Part shown: positions 16,757 to 24,953 of the stretch, piece after piece
How the letters are laid out: each line of letters starts with the position of its first letter
Numbering within the stretch: the stretch's first letter is position 1
From: Bradyrhizobium yuanmingense
GTDB taxonomy: Bacteria > Pseudomonadota > Alphaproteobacteria > Rhizobiales > Xanthobacteraceae
DNA length: 64,000 nucleotides
Assembly (NCBI RefSeq): GCF_900094575.1
Contig: NZ_FMAE01000010.1
Coordinates: 224,347-288,346, forward strand
Reading direction: 5' to 3'
Notes under the pieces: model-generated
The model's input: only the letters and a program-made list of their open reading frames with translations
Database searches by the model: none
What the model was told of the DNA's origin: nothing
Made by a program: the position numbers and the translations under genes

Positions 16757-19017
16757 CCGCGATCGCCGACGCCACGCCAGGCTACGACAGGCGCGCGGCA
16801 GGAAGCATTCTTGTCGCAGGCATCGTGCTCGCCACTCTGACGGAGGCGATCGCAAGCACCGTCCTGTCGCTCGGACGCAACGACATCATTGGCGACACCC
16901 ATGCGACTCCCGACGAGTTCGCCTGGCTGGACATCGGATACACCGCAACAAAGCTAGTCGGGTTCATGGCCGCCTCCTGGCTCATGACACGCACCAGTCC
17001 GCGCCGCCTGATGATCGGTTCGACGCTGGTCATGGGCACGGCCTGCGGAATCGCCGCCATCACGTATCGGTTAGATCTGCTGGTCGCACTCCGCATCATA
17101 CAGGGCTTCTCCGGCGGCACCTTGCTTGTCGCGGGACAGTCGATCATTTTCCTCGCCTATCCGCGATCCTACCAGCCGATCCTTCAGGCTCTGTTTGCGA
17201 TGGGGTCCGTGGTCGCTCCTGCGACCATCGCTCCGGCGCTCCAGGGATGGTTGATCGACAGCCAGTCGTGGGCATGGATCTTCTTCGGCGTTATTCCGGT
17301 AGCCCTCGCCGCTATCGGACTTCTGCTGATCGCAGACGGCCCCAGGCCCGTTGCGGCTGCGCGCCTTCCGTTCGACTGGGTCGGCTTCTTGCTGATCTCA
17401 GTCACATTCTTCTGCTTCACCTATGTTATCAACCAAGGCAGCCGATGGCGCTGGTTCGAGGAGCCTCGCATCGCGTGGCTGACCGTGATCGGCGCAGCCG
17501 CCTTGCTGGCGTTTCTCGGCCAACAGGCGATGGCCAAAAGCCAAGGCCTGTTCGATTTCACCTTGTTCCGGTCGAACGATTTTTCCTTCGCCTTTATCGT
17601 CAGTTTCGTCGCCGGTGCCGCCTTGTTCGGCAGCGCGTATCTGATCCCATCGTTTGCCGTGTCCGTTCTCGCGTTCACGCCAAGTGAGGCCGGCCAGCTC
17701 CTATTGCCGAGCGGCGCGCTTTTCGTCGGCGCGCTCCTCATTGCTGCCTTTCTCATGCAGGTCAGGGGCGCTCCCCCTATCGCCACGGTGCCGTTCGGAA
17801 TCCTGATGATCATGGCCGCGATGTGGATGCTGTCCGGCTCGACCAGCGAAAGTGGCGCCGACGACATGATGGCCGCCATCCTGCTTCGCGGCTTTGGACT
17901 TGGCTTCCTCTTCCTGTCGATCACCCTTATCGCTTTCAGCGACCTCAACAACCGCAATCGAGCGTCCGGCATCGGTCTTTTCAACGCCGGGCGCCAGCTC
18001 GGTGGCCTCATGGGGGTAGCCGGGCTCCAGACCATGATCGACCACAATGTCACCACCAATGCCACGGTGCTTGGCGCGAGTGTCACCGCAGGCCTTTCCG
18101 CGGTCAGCGAGCGGCTGGGAACGACGAGTGCCATGCTCGCAGCACGAGGAATGGACAGCGTGGCCGCCGGCCGGACTGCGATGGGTCTGTTGGGTCGAGC
18201 CCTCACCGGTCAATCCACGGTGATCGCTTTCGACACCGCGTTCGCTGCCATCGCTCTTCTTTTCGTCATCGCTGCGCCGGTTCTGGTCACCATCAAGATC
18301 GCGTTTGCCCTGCACGCGAAGAAGCGCGCGGCGCAGTTAGCCCGAACCGAGGAGCCGTACATGACATACCCCGCGTCGAAACCCTCCCGCCAAGCCAATG
18401 CCGTGTCGAGGCCAGACCCTCGCGCCGAGATCGTGCTGGCGGTCAGCGAGGCCCTCGCCCATCCGAGCGGCGCGCCCGCTGACCTCGACAATATCTTGGA
18501 TCGAAGCGGATACTCGACGGAAGACATTCTATCGGCATTCGAGAGCGTCGACGATCTCATTGTCGCGATCGCCGAACACAAAGCCTCCCTCATATCGCAG
18601 CCATTGGTGAGGAGAGCGCGCCCCGGCACCGTAGATGATGCACGCGAAACACTCATCGCGTTCGGACGCGTTGCCTGGAAGGAATACTCGACCACCCTGG
18701 TCGGATTCGTTCGGATGATGATGACCGAGGGTGCACGCAATCCTGCGCTGAAGAAGCGGGTGCACGAGGCGGGACAAGCGATTGTCACACTCAAGCTACG
18801 GGAGTTTCTGTCCGCAGCAAATGAGCGGGGGATCCTGTCGATATCGGACGCTCAGCTATACGCCGAGCAATTGCTGGGACTACTGAGAGAACCGCTCTAC
18901 CAGGCGCTGATGCTGACTCCGGCAATCAGCCTCGAAGCCCCAGCCGCCGACCGCGTCAGAGCCAGTATCGAAAGCTTCATTCATGGATGTGGGAGCACGA
19001 GGAGCATGAAGCGATGA
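16753..19017 (+). CDS. DHA2-family MFS efflux pump fused to a TetR-like regulator domain
   Basis: 754 residues against about 510-530 for a normal EmrB-type 14-helix drug/proton antiporter. Residues 1 to about 520 carry the transporter, including motif GIGLFNAGRQLGGLMGVAG. After a short basic linker the frame continues without a stop into a TetR-type sequence: a helix-turn-helix-like segment (ILDRSGYSTEDILSAFESVDDLIVAIAEH, near residues 578-606) and an all-helical effector region. ATG 18361, codon 537, has GAGGAG six bases upstream, so a free 218-residue regulator could also be made. The helix-turn-helix is diverged. Operon with the HlyD gene before and the gene after (ATGA overlaps at both ends). 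Confidence 0.88.
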   Translation: MTAIADATPGYDRRAAGSILVAGIVLATLTEAIASTVLSLGRNDIIGDTHATPDEFAWLDIGYTATKLVGFMAASWLMTRTSPRRLMIGSTLVMGTACGIAAITYRLDLLVALRIIQGFSGGTLLVAGQSIIFLAYPRSYQPILQALFAMGSVVAPATIAPALQGWLIDSQSWAWIFFGVIPVALAAIGLLLIADGPRPVAAARLPFDWVGFLLISVTFFCFTYVINQGSRWRWFEEPRIAWLTVIGAAALLAFLGQQAMAKSQGLFDFTLFRSNDFSFAFIVSFVAGAALFGSAYLIPSFAVSVLAFTPSEAGQLLLPSGALFVGALLIAAFLMQVRGAPPIATVPFGILMIMAAMWMLSGSTSESGADDMMAAILLRGFGLGFLFLSITLIAFSDLNNRNRASGIGLFNAGRQLGGLMGVAGLQTMIDHNVTTNATVLGASVTAGLSAVSERLGTTSAMLAARGMDSVAAGRTAMGLLGRALTGQSTVIAFDTAFAAIALLFVIAAPVLVTIKIAFALHAKKRAAQLARTEEPYMTYPASKPSRQANAVSRPDPRAEIVLAVSEALAHPSGAPADLDNILDRSGYSTEDILSAFESVDDLIVAIAEHKASLISQPLVRRARPGTVDDARETLIAFGRVAWKEYSTTLVGFVRMMMTEGARNPALKKRVHEAGQAIVTLKLREFLSAANERGILSISDAQLYAEQLLGLLREPLYQALMLTPAISLEAPAADRVRASIESFIHGCGSTRSMKR
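18349..18363 (+). promoter_or_regulatory. Internal ribosome-binding site and in-frame start inside the MFS-TetR gene
   Basis: GAGGAG at 18349-18354 stands six bases before an in-frame ATG at 18361, exactly at the junction of the transporter and the TetR-like part. Initiation here would give a soluble 218-residue TetR-type protein besides the 754-residue fusion. Use of this site is inference. Confidence 0.5.
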
Positions 19018-20027
19018 GCGCAGCCAATGATATTGGCCGGTCAAGATGGTCTGGCCCGAGCGAGAGCCCTTCAAGACTGAAGGTCGTCGGCGACGTCCCG
19101 GCGGACCTGGCGAACAGCATCGACGATAATGGGTCCCTGGTGACAGTCGACCCCGCCGACTGGATCGTCTGTTTCGTGCCCGGCCTTCGACGGCAATGGT
19201 GGCATCGCTTCGTCCATCACAGGCATAAGCATGTCTTTGCCATGCGGCCCACGAGCACGGGGAGTTGGCTGCTCGTTGAGCCGTGGTGGACGCGCATGAT
19301 GGTGACGATCCTGCCACCGGCCGATGCCGTCAGATTTCTTCGGTGGGGTGCGACGGGCGATATCCTGCGGGTCCGCGAAGCGGTCCCGGGCAAGGCGAGC
19401 CAGCTTCGCGGTTGGTCGAACTGCGCGGTTCTCTCGGCGTTCTTGCTCGGCCGACCGAGCTGGACATGGACACCGCACGGTCTCTACCGGCAGCTACTGC
19501 GCGAAAGGTCAACGCGGCGCGAGAACGTGCAGCAACTTCTCGTCGACCAGTTCACCAAAGTCGTCAGCCATTACTCGTCCAACGCGCTGAGCGTCAGTGC
19601 CGACCAGCTTTCCTTGCCACTCAGGGAACTACTCATCATCATTGGGCGCAATCTCCTCGAAACGATGATGACGCCGTCGTTGCTGGAGGTCTGTTATACA
19701 GCCATACTTGAAGCGGACCGCTACCCCGATGCGACACGGGCCTACGCGCAACACGGACCTACGCCGGCCATCGCGGTCCTTACGAAAATTCTGGCAAAAG
19801 CGAAGCAGGCCGGAGAAATCGATCTAGCACATTGCGAAGCCGGCGCCCGTCAGTTTCTTGGGATGCTCCATGGAAACGTCCATCTGGAGGCCGTGCTTCA
19901 GCTCGGCGACGTACCAACGCTTTCCGACATCGATTTGCGCGCTCGCACCGCGGTGAAAGTCTTTCTCGACGGCGCCGAGCCTGACGAGAGGACAGGAATC
20001 GTTGCGCGAGCGGCATTGACGGCATGA
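19014..20027 (+). CDS. Two-domain protein: papain-like (permuted NlpC/P60-like?) N-terminus, TetR-type C-terminus
   Basis: 337 residues; the ATG overlaps the upstream stop and GAGGAG lies ten bases before it. Residues 35-165 form a Trp-rich domain with WWHRFVHHRHKHVFAM (His71, His73), WSNCAVLSAFLLG (Cys137) and WTPHGLYR (His155). The order His then Asn-Cys recalls circularly permuted papain-fold peptidases such as LRAT/YiiX relatives; this is a tentative fold guess. Residues 190-320 look like an AefR-type TetR C-terminal domain (LRELLIIIGRNLLETMMTPSLLEVCYT; QFLGMLHGN). No DNA-binding helix-turn-helix is visible. It closes the efflux operon. Confidence 0.7.
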   Translation: MSAANDIGRSRWSGPSESPSRLKVVGDVPADLANSIDDNGSLVTVDPADWIVCFVPGLRRQWWHRFVHHRHKHVFAMRPTSTGSWLLVEPWWTRMMVTILPPADAVRFLRWGATGDILRVREAVPGKASQLRGWSNCAVLSAFLLGRPSWTWTPHGLYRQLLRERSTRRENVQQLLVDQFTKVVSHYSSNALSVSADQLSLPLRELLIIIGRNLLETMMTPSLLEVCYTAILEADRYPDATRAYAQHGPTPAIAVLTKILAKAKQAGEIDLAHCEAGARQFLGMLHGNVHLEAVLQLGDVPTLSDIDLRARTAVKVFLDGAEPDERTGIVARAALTA

Positions 20028-20218
20028 CTGGTGCCACTCGCAGCGACAATCCTACTGTGAGGTGGGGTTGCCATGGCCAGGACGCCTCCGCCTCGGCGGG
20101 TAAAGTAGATCACAATGCCGAGAATGGCCCCGCCGATTGGTCGCCAAAATCACCGTTTGAAAAACCGTTTCAGTTCGGTCGTCTCAAACGGTTCGCGAGG
20201 GCAAGTCCTTGAAGAACT

Positions 20219-20267
20219 TGGTGGGCGCACCAGGGCTCGAACCTGGGACCCGCTGATTAAGAGTCAG
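20219..20267 (-). repeat. tRNA-Lys(CTT) 3'-end fragment, copy 1 (putative attachment site)
   Basis: Read on the minus strand this is the complete anticodon arm (CTGACTCTTAATCAG, anticodon CTT), variable loop, T arm (GGTTCGAGCC loop region), 3' acceptor strand and encoded CCA of a tRNA-Lys. The 5' half (acceptor, D arm) is absent. 45 bp (20219-20263) are identical to the copies at 38577 and 63895. The left flank (AAGTCCTTGAAGAACTT) resembles that of copy 3. Such fragments are what tRNA-targeting integrases leave at island ends. Confidence 0.85.
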
Positions 20268-20559
20268 CCTTGGGTTGATGACTTGCTGGTCGCACGACCG
20301 GGCTTATCCGACTGAAAGTGGGCGTTCGTCGCACGATCAAAGTGCTGCATTTCACCGGCTAACATCCGCGCGGTCGGAGCATCCGCGGGGTAGACCCTGG
20401 CATCTGGTTGGCGCCGTGTGTCTTGCAAGCTACCGTTAGAGCGGCTCACGCGGCGGATTGGAGCCTTTTCCGTTCCGATTGACCGAATCCTCGGGTACCC
20501 TCATTCTGCCGCGTCGGCGGAACTGGCGAAGTTGATAGATGGCTGCATGGAGAGCGGAG

Positions 20560-21330
20560 ATGGGCCGGCTCGATAAGCAGATGGATCCGTTCCACCCTGT
20601 CGCGCATCTGACGACGGCGGATCGCGTCCCCGACAATCTTGGGCTTGAGCAAGTCGACACGTCGTCGTCCGTTGAACCGGCCCGAGAGAAAGCCGCCTCG
20701 TCACCCGCGCATTTTGGGTCGGGCCGGGCGGGGACCGGTGTAACGGGCTCTACCAATTGGATTGACCGAGCACGTCGCATCTGGCGGCGCCATCTCCAGC
20801 GCGATCAACTCCCCCGAACGACCGGGGGGTCGACGGGAAACTTCGAGCGCTGGTTGATCGCACTGCTGAGCGTCGGCTTCGTCGTGAGTTGCGTTTGCGC
20901 GATCATTGTCTTCATGCAGGTCAACGCGCGCAAATTGGAGATCGCAACACTGCAACGTGATATCATCGCACTCAAGCTACGCGTAGCCAGGCTCGATCAG
21001 ATCGCAAGCACGAACGAGATGCGCGAAAAGGCAAGCCGTGGAATACCCAAACCGCCGTCGGAGATCCAAGGCGACCAGGCTCCGCTCATCCTGTCACGTG
21101 AAGAGATTCAGCTTGTCCGAGACTATATCAAGCCTGCACCAGTTGCTGGCCCCGCGACTGAGACGACAAAGGTCGGCGATCCCGTCGTGGGAGAAACCGT
21201 TCCCTTTTCCTCTCCGATCACGGACAAGGTGCGGAAGCTGCTCGGCGCGAGATTTACCGTTCGCAATGGCGTTGTTGTCATCGTCCGCAGCGGCAGCCGT
21301 CACGCTGATGCTGTAATTGGGCCCAATTGA
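20560..21330 (+). CDS. Membrane-anchored coiled-coil protein at the edge of the Tad locus
   Basis: 256 residues from ATG 20560, with GGAGAG just upstream; an in-frame ATG at 20539 is the alternative. A basic, Ser/Pro-rich cytoplasmic N-terminus of about 95 residues is followed by one membrane helix (WLIALLSVGFVVSCVCAIIVFM), a short coiled coil (LEIATLQRDIIALKLRVARLDQI) and a periplasmic tail. I do not recognise the family. It is convergent with tadD (38-bp gap) and may be a pilus accessory or an unrelated island gene. Confidence 0.6.
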   Translation: MGRLDKQMDPFHPVAHLTTADRVPDNLGLEQVDTSSSVEPAREKAASSPAHFGSGRAGTGVTGSTNWIDRARRIWRRHLQRDQLPRTTGGSTGNFERWLIALLSVGFVVSCVCAIIVFMQVNARKLEIATLQRDIIALKLRVARLDQIASTNEMREKASRGIPKPPSEIQGDQAPLILSREEIQLVRDYIKPAPVAGPATETTKVGDPVVGETVPFSSPITDKVRKLLGARFTVRNGVVVIVRSGSRHADAVIGPN

Positions 21331-21367
21331 CGAGAACTGGCCGCGATCGCAGTAGTCGATCGCCCTC

Positions 21368-21904
21368 TTAAGGCTGGTTGTTCGGTGGTCTTTCAATGAA
21401 CCGCCGGCTGCCATTGAGAAGCTCGAGGTTATTGGCGATAACCGGGTTGCCTGGATCGAGCGAATAGGCCTTCTCGAACTTTCGGCGCGCCGCACTCAGA
21501 TTGCCGCGCAGCATGTACGAATATCCCTGGTCATTCAGGACCTGCACGGTTTCGCCGCCCAGCCGGATCGCTTGGGCATAGGCCTGATCGGCGAGATCAA
21601 AGCGACGTATCCGATCATAGCTCGCCGCGAGTCCAACCCAGGCCGTCACGTCCTTCGGCGATTTCTCGACCGCATCCCTGAAATAGCGATTGGCTAACCC
21701 GTAGCTGCCGCGGTTGAAATGCTCCAAGCCCAGCCGTACCGGCTCGTCCGAGGGATAATATTTGACGTCCGTCGGCTCCTGCACGGGGTCCCCCCCAGGC
21801 GGCTCGACGGGAGCGACGACGGCAGCCTGCCTCAGCGTATGATCACACCCCGCAAGGCCGATCCCCAACCAGCAACAGGTCAGCATGAAGATGATACGTC
21901 GCAT
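21368..21904 (-). CDS. tadD: TadD-like TPR lipoprotein
   Basis: 178 residues from ATG 21904, chosen because MRRIIF begins a lipoprotein signal ending in the lipobox LAGC; GGGG lies upstream. Three to four TPR-like helix pairs follow (LGLEHFNRGSYGLANRYFRDAV; AWVGLAASYDRIRRFDLADQAYAQAI; LNDQGYSYMLRGNLSAARRKF). TadD pilotins assist secretin assembly in Tad systems, and the position as last gene after the secretin agrees. The open frame extends 23 codons further upstream but without a signal. Confidence 0.85.
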   Translation of the reverse strand: MRRIIFMLTCCWLGIGLAGCDHTLRQAAVVAPVEPPGGDPVQEPTDVKYYPSDEPVRLGLEHFNRGSYGLANRYFRDAVEKSPKDVTAWVGLAASYDRIRRFDLADQAYAQAIRLGGETVQVLNDQGYSYMLRGNLSAARRKFEKAYSLDPGNPVIANNLELLNGSRRFIERPPNNQP

Positions 21905-21986
21905 AACCCCTTGGTCCCCCGCACGTCGCAGCAACTTCACTGCGCCGTTCGCAAACAACATCGCCAAAACCACGCACTAAAAATCG

Positions 21987-22391
21987 TTACCTGCCGCCTA
22001 CGCCTACTCCACCAACCGGCACTGATACTCCAGCAGTCGATCCAGCCCCCAATCCTTCTATGTTGACGTTCTGGGTTGGGGCAGTCCGCACGCCCATTTG
22101 TTTCGTCGCATCGCCAATGTCGGGAAGCTGATCCACTGGCTGTTTCGTGTTGCCATAGCGAGTCACGGCGGCGCCCACGCGCCGGGCGTCGTACGTGATC
22201 CTGCGATCACCGACGTTTCGCGGCCATGGATGGATTGTGTGGGTGACCGCGTTGACCTCCTTGGCATTGCCGGCACTCATCGTGATGGTGTCTGAACGCT
22301 GGAAATAGCGGTCCACCTCGTCATGACCGGCCACCCCGTAACATCCCCCGAGCAGCAGCGGTGCGAACAGAGCCAGATACCTGATGGTCAT
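21987..22391 (-). CDS. Small lipoprotein of the Tad locus
   Basis: 134 residues. A lipoprotein signal (MTIRYLALFAPLLLGGC) puts the mature Cys at 17. The mature part contains the pattern YFQRSDTITMSAGNA...VNAVTHTIHPWP, then a Gly-rich tail (VSVPVGGVGVGGR). The arrangement between secretin and TadD is where CpaD-like or accessory outer-membrane lipoproteins sit, but I do not see a CpaD domain. It starts 14 bp after the secretin stop, so it is co-transcribed. Confidence 0.78.
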   Translation of the reverse strand: MTIRYLALFAPLLLGGCYGVAGHDEVDRYFQRSDTITMSAGNAKEVNAVTHTIHPWPRNVGDRRITYDARRVGAAVTRYGNTKQPVDQLPDIGDATKQMGVRTAPTQNVNIEGLGAGSTAGVSVPVGGVGVGGR

Positions 22392-22405
22392 CTCCCGCTT
22401 CCTTC

Positions 22406-24085
22406 TCAGTTGAGCGTTTTTACGACGGGCTGGTTCGCAACGGCCGGTGCCGGAATGGTCGCAGTGACCTCGGGAGCGATGATGTGACCATAGGGTCCTT
22501 TAACGTCGCCGCCGGAGTTGACGTAGTCATTGTAACGCTTGCGGACTTCCATCTGGCCATTGAGGAAGAAATCGACGTCGTTGGCCGGAAGGCGGGAGTC
22601 GAGCGGCGACGCCAATTGCTGACCGGGCGCGGCCGGTGCGACCAGGCGCGGCGTCACGATGATGACGAGATCGGTTTCCTCCTGCTGGTACGACTTGCTG
22701 CTGAACAGGCTTCCGATCACCGGCACGGAGCCGATCCATGGCAGTTGCGAAACGTCTTGGCGATTCCGGGTCTGCAGCAGGCCGGCGATCGCAAAGCTCT
22801 GGCCATCGCGCAACTCAACCGTGGTGCGCGCGTCGCGGCGGGTCAGCGCAGGAACAGTCGTCCCCTGGATCGTCACTGCATTGGCAAAATCAAGCTCACT
22901 GACCGACGGCTCGACCCGAAGGTTGATCACGCCGCGCGAGAGCACGGTGGGGACGAAGGCCAGTTCGACACCGAACTTCTTGTAGTCGATCGTGATCGTG
23001 GGAAAGCCATTCGAGGTCTGGGTCGGTATCGGTACCGGAAACTCGCCGCCGGCGAGGAAGCGCGCGGCATCGCCGGACAACGTGGTCAAGTTTGGCTCGG
23101 CCAGCCGGCGCGCCAATCCTTTGGTTTCCAGCGCCGAGATCAACAAGTCCACCGAGCCGCCGCTGGTGGTCCTGATAATGCTGGTCAACAAGCTTCCGAA
23201 CGGGGCCGGCGCAATACCTCCCGCTGTACCGGCGAGCGTCCCCAAAGTTCCGAGTATCGGAAGGCTGCCAGCAGGATTGGCGCCAACAGGAGTGCTGCTG
23301 GTGGTAAGGGCGCTAGTGTTGCTGCCGGTGGTGGGCACTCTGGTGATGTTATTGATGCCGCCGATCGGCGCCCGCCCGACGGCTGTAGTTGAACCAAGGC
23401 CGGTATTGCCGACGTTGGTGCCATTGGCATTTGCCGCATACAGATTGACGCCTAGGTTGCGGCCAGCCTCCCGACTCACCTCGAGAAAGCGCACCTCCAG
23501 CATCACCTGCTGCGGCGCCGCGACACTCATTGCGTTGACGACGACTCCGCCTTTCGCAACGGTGCTCGTGGCGATCGCCATGGCCCGCTCGGCCGTAACC
23601 GCATCGGCCGCCGTTCCGCTAAGCACCACCTGGCCCTCGGAAGCCGAGACGCGGATCCCGTGCCCGCCAGTGCTGCTGCGGATGTTCTGCTGGAGATTGG
23701 TGGTATCGATCACGACCTCGACGTCGAGGATGCCGATCTGCTTCATCGAGGAGTCGAGCAGGATGACGTTGGTGGTGCCGGTCTGCTTGCCCTGGACGTA
23801 GATCAGGTGATCGCTGAGCGACTTCACGTCCACAATGTCGGGCGAGCCGGCCACGATAGTTGCGAAAGCCGTATCGACCTTGAAGGTGCGTGACTTGTTG
23901 ACCACCACCTTGACCCGCTGGACGTCGTTCATTTCGCTGACGAAGACGCCGCCGCCGGAGGAGCCCCGCCGGTCTGCCGCTGTCGCGGGGTCAGCGGACG
24001 CAAAGGAGGCGAGCGCCGCCCCAAGACCCATCACGCTGAAGGCGAGAAGCCTCCTTATCTTACCCGAAATGCGACCGCCACCCAT
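22406..24085 (-). CDS. cpaC: Tad pilus outer-membrane secretin (CpaC/RcpA)
   Basis: 559 residues forming the outer-membrane channel for the Flp pilus. Signal peptide at about residues 10-36 (AFSVMGLGAALASFASADPATA). A pilus-secretin N domain follows (VVVNKSRTFKVDTAFATIVAGSPDIVDV), then BON-like sequence, and the secretin core with the ETKGLARRLAEPNLTTLSGDAARFLAGGEFPVPI segment and the terminal LVIIVTPRLV signature. In most Tad operons it sits beside cpaB; here it is displaced to the distal end, after a 451-bp gap from the TadE-like genes. Confidence 0.93.
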   Translation of the reverse strand: MGGGRISGKIRRLLAFSVMGLGAALASFASADPATAADRRGSSGGGVFVSEMNDVQRVKVVVNKSRTFKVDTAFATIVAGSPDIVDVKSLSDHLIYVQGKQTGTTNVILLDSSMKQIGILDVEVVIDTTNLQQNIRSSTGGHGIRVSASEGQVVLSGTAADAVTAERAMAIATSTVAKGGVVVNAMSVAAPQQVMLEVRFLEVSREAGRNLGVNLYAANANGTNVGNTGLGSTTAVGRAPIGGINNITRVPTTGSNTSALTTSSTPVGANPAGSLPILGTLGTLAGTAGGIAPAPFGSLLTSIIRTTSGGSVDLLISALETKGLARRLAEPNLTTLSGDAARFLAGGEFPVPIPTQTSNGFPTITIDYKKFGVELAFVPTVLSRGVINLRVEPSVSELDFANAVTIQGTTVPALTRRDARTTVELRDGQSFAIAGLLQTRNRQDVSQLPWIGSVPVIGSLFSSKSYQQEETDLVIIVTPRLVAPAAPGQQLASPLDSRLPANDVDFFLNGQMEVRKRYNDYVNSGGDVKGPYGHIIAPEVTATIPAPAVANQPVVKTLN

Positions 24086-24536
24086 TCGAGTCCCCCCAAC
24101 TGCGATCCGCGGCTCCCCCGCAAATCTACGTGCTCGATATCCCCAATAGTTCCCCTCTGCGCACCACGCCGCAGAGCTTACAAGATGTCCGACTACAATT
24201 CGTTACTTCGCGTTTCCAAGATCATCGTCCTTGATGCTGCCTGCGTGCAAGAAGAGACGCTTACCGCACAGCCTCAAGTGGCAAAGAAAACTTTCCAATG
24301 TTGCGGGCGCGCATCATTTCTCTCTGCAGCTCCGTTCAGAACTGCTGCAGCACGACCACGTTTGCGCGATTCCGTCGTGGCTCACGATCGAACGGCGTCG
24401 GCTCGTCGTCTCCAAACGGCACTTGGCCAGGCTCAGATTGCTTTGGCGCAGTTCGATTCCCAGGGGTTTGTCCAGCTCGAGCGCCGACCCGAGGCGATGT
24501 CGGCCAAGATGGGTAAGGCACGTTGCCATATTTTGC
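24086..24536. other. Gap between secretin and TadE-like genes
   Basis: 451 bp in an otherwise packed locus. Overlapping open frames on both strands lack ribosome-binding sites and family resemblance. It probably holds a separate minus-strand promoter for the secretin-lipoprotein-tadD group. No gene seen. Confidence 0.55.
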
Positions 24537-24953
24537 CTAGAACGGAATTTGCGTTGACGCGCTCGGTGCATTGAGCGTCGTACCCCATATCGGCATCAGC
24601 ATGGTGAAGCCGGCTTGAGAAGCGGTCACTGTCAAATTGGTGCCGCTGGATGCCACGCTCAGCGTCGGCGTGAGACCGCCGCGATACAGGAACGGCGCGG
24701 CAGTCTGCTTTGCGGTTGTGGACATGGGATCGCCCGCGCAGCTTGACGGCGACTGAGGCGGGCTTTGAAGCAAGGCAGGCGTGTAGCAGTTGATCATGAC
24801 CGCTCGGGCCCCGGCGCTCGCGAGCGTCCGCAAGGACTGCATCGTGATCGCATAGCGTCCGAGATCGAAGATGGCGAAAATCAACATAAAAAGGGACACA
24901 AAGGCGAGGATGAACTCGAACGATGCGATGCCCCGCTGATCGAGCTTTCTCAT
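24537..24953 (-). CDS. tadE: TadE-like pseudopilin
   Basis: 138 residues from ATG 24953, overlapping the upstream stop as TGATG; GTG at 24956 is also possible. Short basic leader, then QRGIASFEFILAFVSLFMLIFAIFDLGRYA: a pseudopilin-type junction with Glu at the fifth position after the Gly and a single hydrophobic helix, as in TadE/TadF minor pilins. The periplasmic tail contains two Cys residues (NCYTPA; SSCAGDP). Minor pilins of this type are processed by the TadV/CpaA peptidase and prime pilus assembly. Confidence 0.85.
   Translation of the reverse strand: MRKLDQRGIASFEFILAFVSLFMLIFAIFDLGRYAITMQSLRTLASAGARAVMINCYTPALLQSPPQSPSSCAGDPMSTTAKQTAAPFLYRGGLTPTLSVASSGTNLTVTASQAGFTMLMPIWGTTLNAPSASTQIPF

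Noticed and set aside
20219..20267. Intact tRNA-Lys gene
   Set aside because: Sequence beyond the anticodon stem does not form a D arm or 5' acceptor strand; the same is true for the copies at 38577 and 63895.
20115..20315. Frame containing RTRARTWDPLIK, also present at 38533
   Set aside because: It is the translation of the tRNA fragment, not a protein; such false genes are common where tRNA 3' ends are repeated.
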